Below, piece after piece: positions 5,492 to 5,615 of a DNA stretch of 5,615 nt. Position numbers and translations under genes: made by a program. The notes under the pieces were generated by a model. The model did no database searches, had not been told where the DNA came from, and saw only the letters and a program-made list of their open reading frames with translations. This DNA is from Pseudomonadota bacterium (GTDB lineage: Bacteria; Desulfobacterota; Syntrophia; Syntrophales; UBA5619). The stretch spans positions 1-5,615 of the forward strand of contig JAHIMW010000036.1 in NCBI GenBank assembly GCA_018896355.1, read 5' to 3'. Positions within the stretch are counted from its first letter, which is position 1, and each line of letters starts with the position of its first letter.

Positions 5492-5615
5492 ATGCTGCAG
5501 GACATTTTGCTGACCCCGGAAGAGATCGCACTGAAGGCGGAGGTCCGTGCGTTTGTGAAGCAGGAGGTCTCCTCGGACCTGATCCGGAAGATGGACCGGG
5601 ACGAGATCACCTATC
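5492..5615 (+). CDS. Acyl-CoA dehydrogenase, N-terminus (3' partial)
   Basis: Only 41 codons are visible before the window ends, reading MLQDILLTPEEIALKAEVRA and on through FVKQEVSSDLIRKMDRDEITY. This matches the start of the N-terminal helical domain of flavin-dependent acyl-CoA dehydrogenases, which oxidise acyl-CoA to enoyl-CoA and pass electrons to an electron-transfer flavoprotein. The LTPEE...L..EVRAFV pattern, followed by a KMDRDEI segment, is typical. The start is fixed by the AAGGAGG site eight bases upstream. Substrate-chain specificity, the flavin-binding part and the catalytic Glu are outside the window. The spacing from rpe and the intervening repeat suggest an independent transcription unit. 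The family call is good but rests on a short segment. Confidence 0.75.
   Translation, partial: MLQDILLTPEEIALKAEVRAFVKQEVSSDLIRKMDRDEITY

Noticed and set aside
5286..5531. 81-codon - strand open frame containing WIHAFAGMT
   Set aside because: This peptide is the translation of the palindromic repeat, a familiar source of false small proteins.
1..5615. CRISPR array, tRNA, rRNA or insertion sequence
   Set aside because: I saw no regularly spaced repeats, no tRNA cloverleaf sequence and no transposase.

Overview
The window is GC-rich (sampled rows of the coding DNA run to about 65-75% G+C) and looks like a free-living bacterial chromosome. A Desulfobacterota/Deltaproteobacteria-like origin is my best guess. 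It rests on gene content (radical SAM protein, Rpe, the start of an acyl-CoA dehydrogenase) and on a dispersed GTCATTCCCGCG-type palindromic repeat of a kind I associate with such genomes. This is inference from memory, not a search result.

Positions 1-2410 hold a two-gene unit on the + strand. The first gene is the C-terminal part of a SWI2/SNF2-type ATPase, cut by the left edge just before its Walker A motif. It overlaps by ATGA a second gene for a separate SWIM zinc-finger protein that ends in a basic, Pro/Thr-rich tail with an AT-hook core. The pair is probably translationally coupled and may form a DNA- or nucleoprotein-remodelling module of unknown purpose.

Positions 2411-3310 hold a compact vapBC-type toxin-antitoxin cassette: a Phd/YefM-family antitoxin and a PIN-domain toxin overlapping by one base. 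It has its own AT-rich promoter with a 10-bp direct repeat over the -10/+1 region. Its base composition (about 30% G+C in the promoter row, 45-50% in toxin rows) contrasts sharply with its flanks and suggests horizontal acquisition.

Positions 3311-4420 carry, on the - strand and converging with the toxin gene, a radical SAM protein with a Cx4Cx2C cluster motif. Its start faces that of rpe (4640-5311, +), which encodes ribulose-phosphate 3-epimerase. The 219-bp divergent spacer holds a good sigma70-like promoter for rpe, a short palindrome and a potentially structured 5' leader.

Between rpe and the acyl-CoA dehydrogenase start at 5492 lies a 76-bp repeat with 11-bp perfect terminal inverted repeats and an inner GAAA-capped hairpin. 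Apart from the overlapping pairs SNF2/SWIM and vapB/vapC, nothing links the genes functionally. The most interesting parts are the split SNF2-SWIM pair with its AT-hook tail and the small non-coding structures. I see no clear evidence of a wholly new system.
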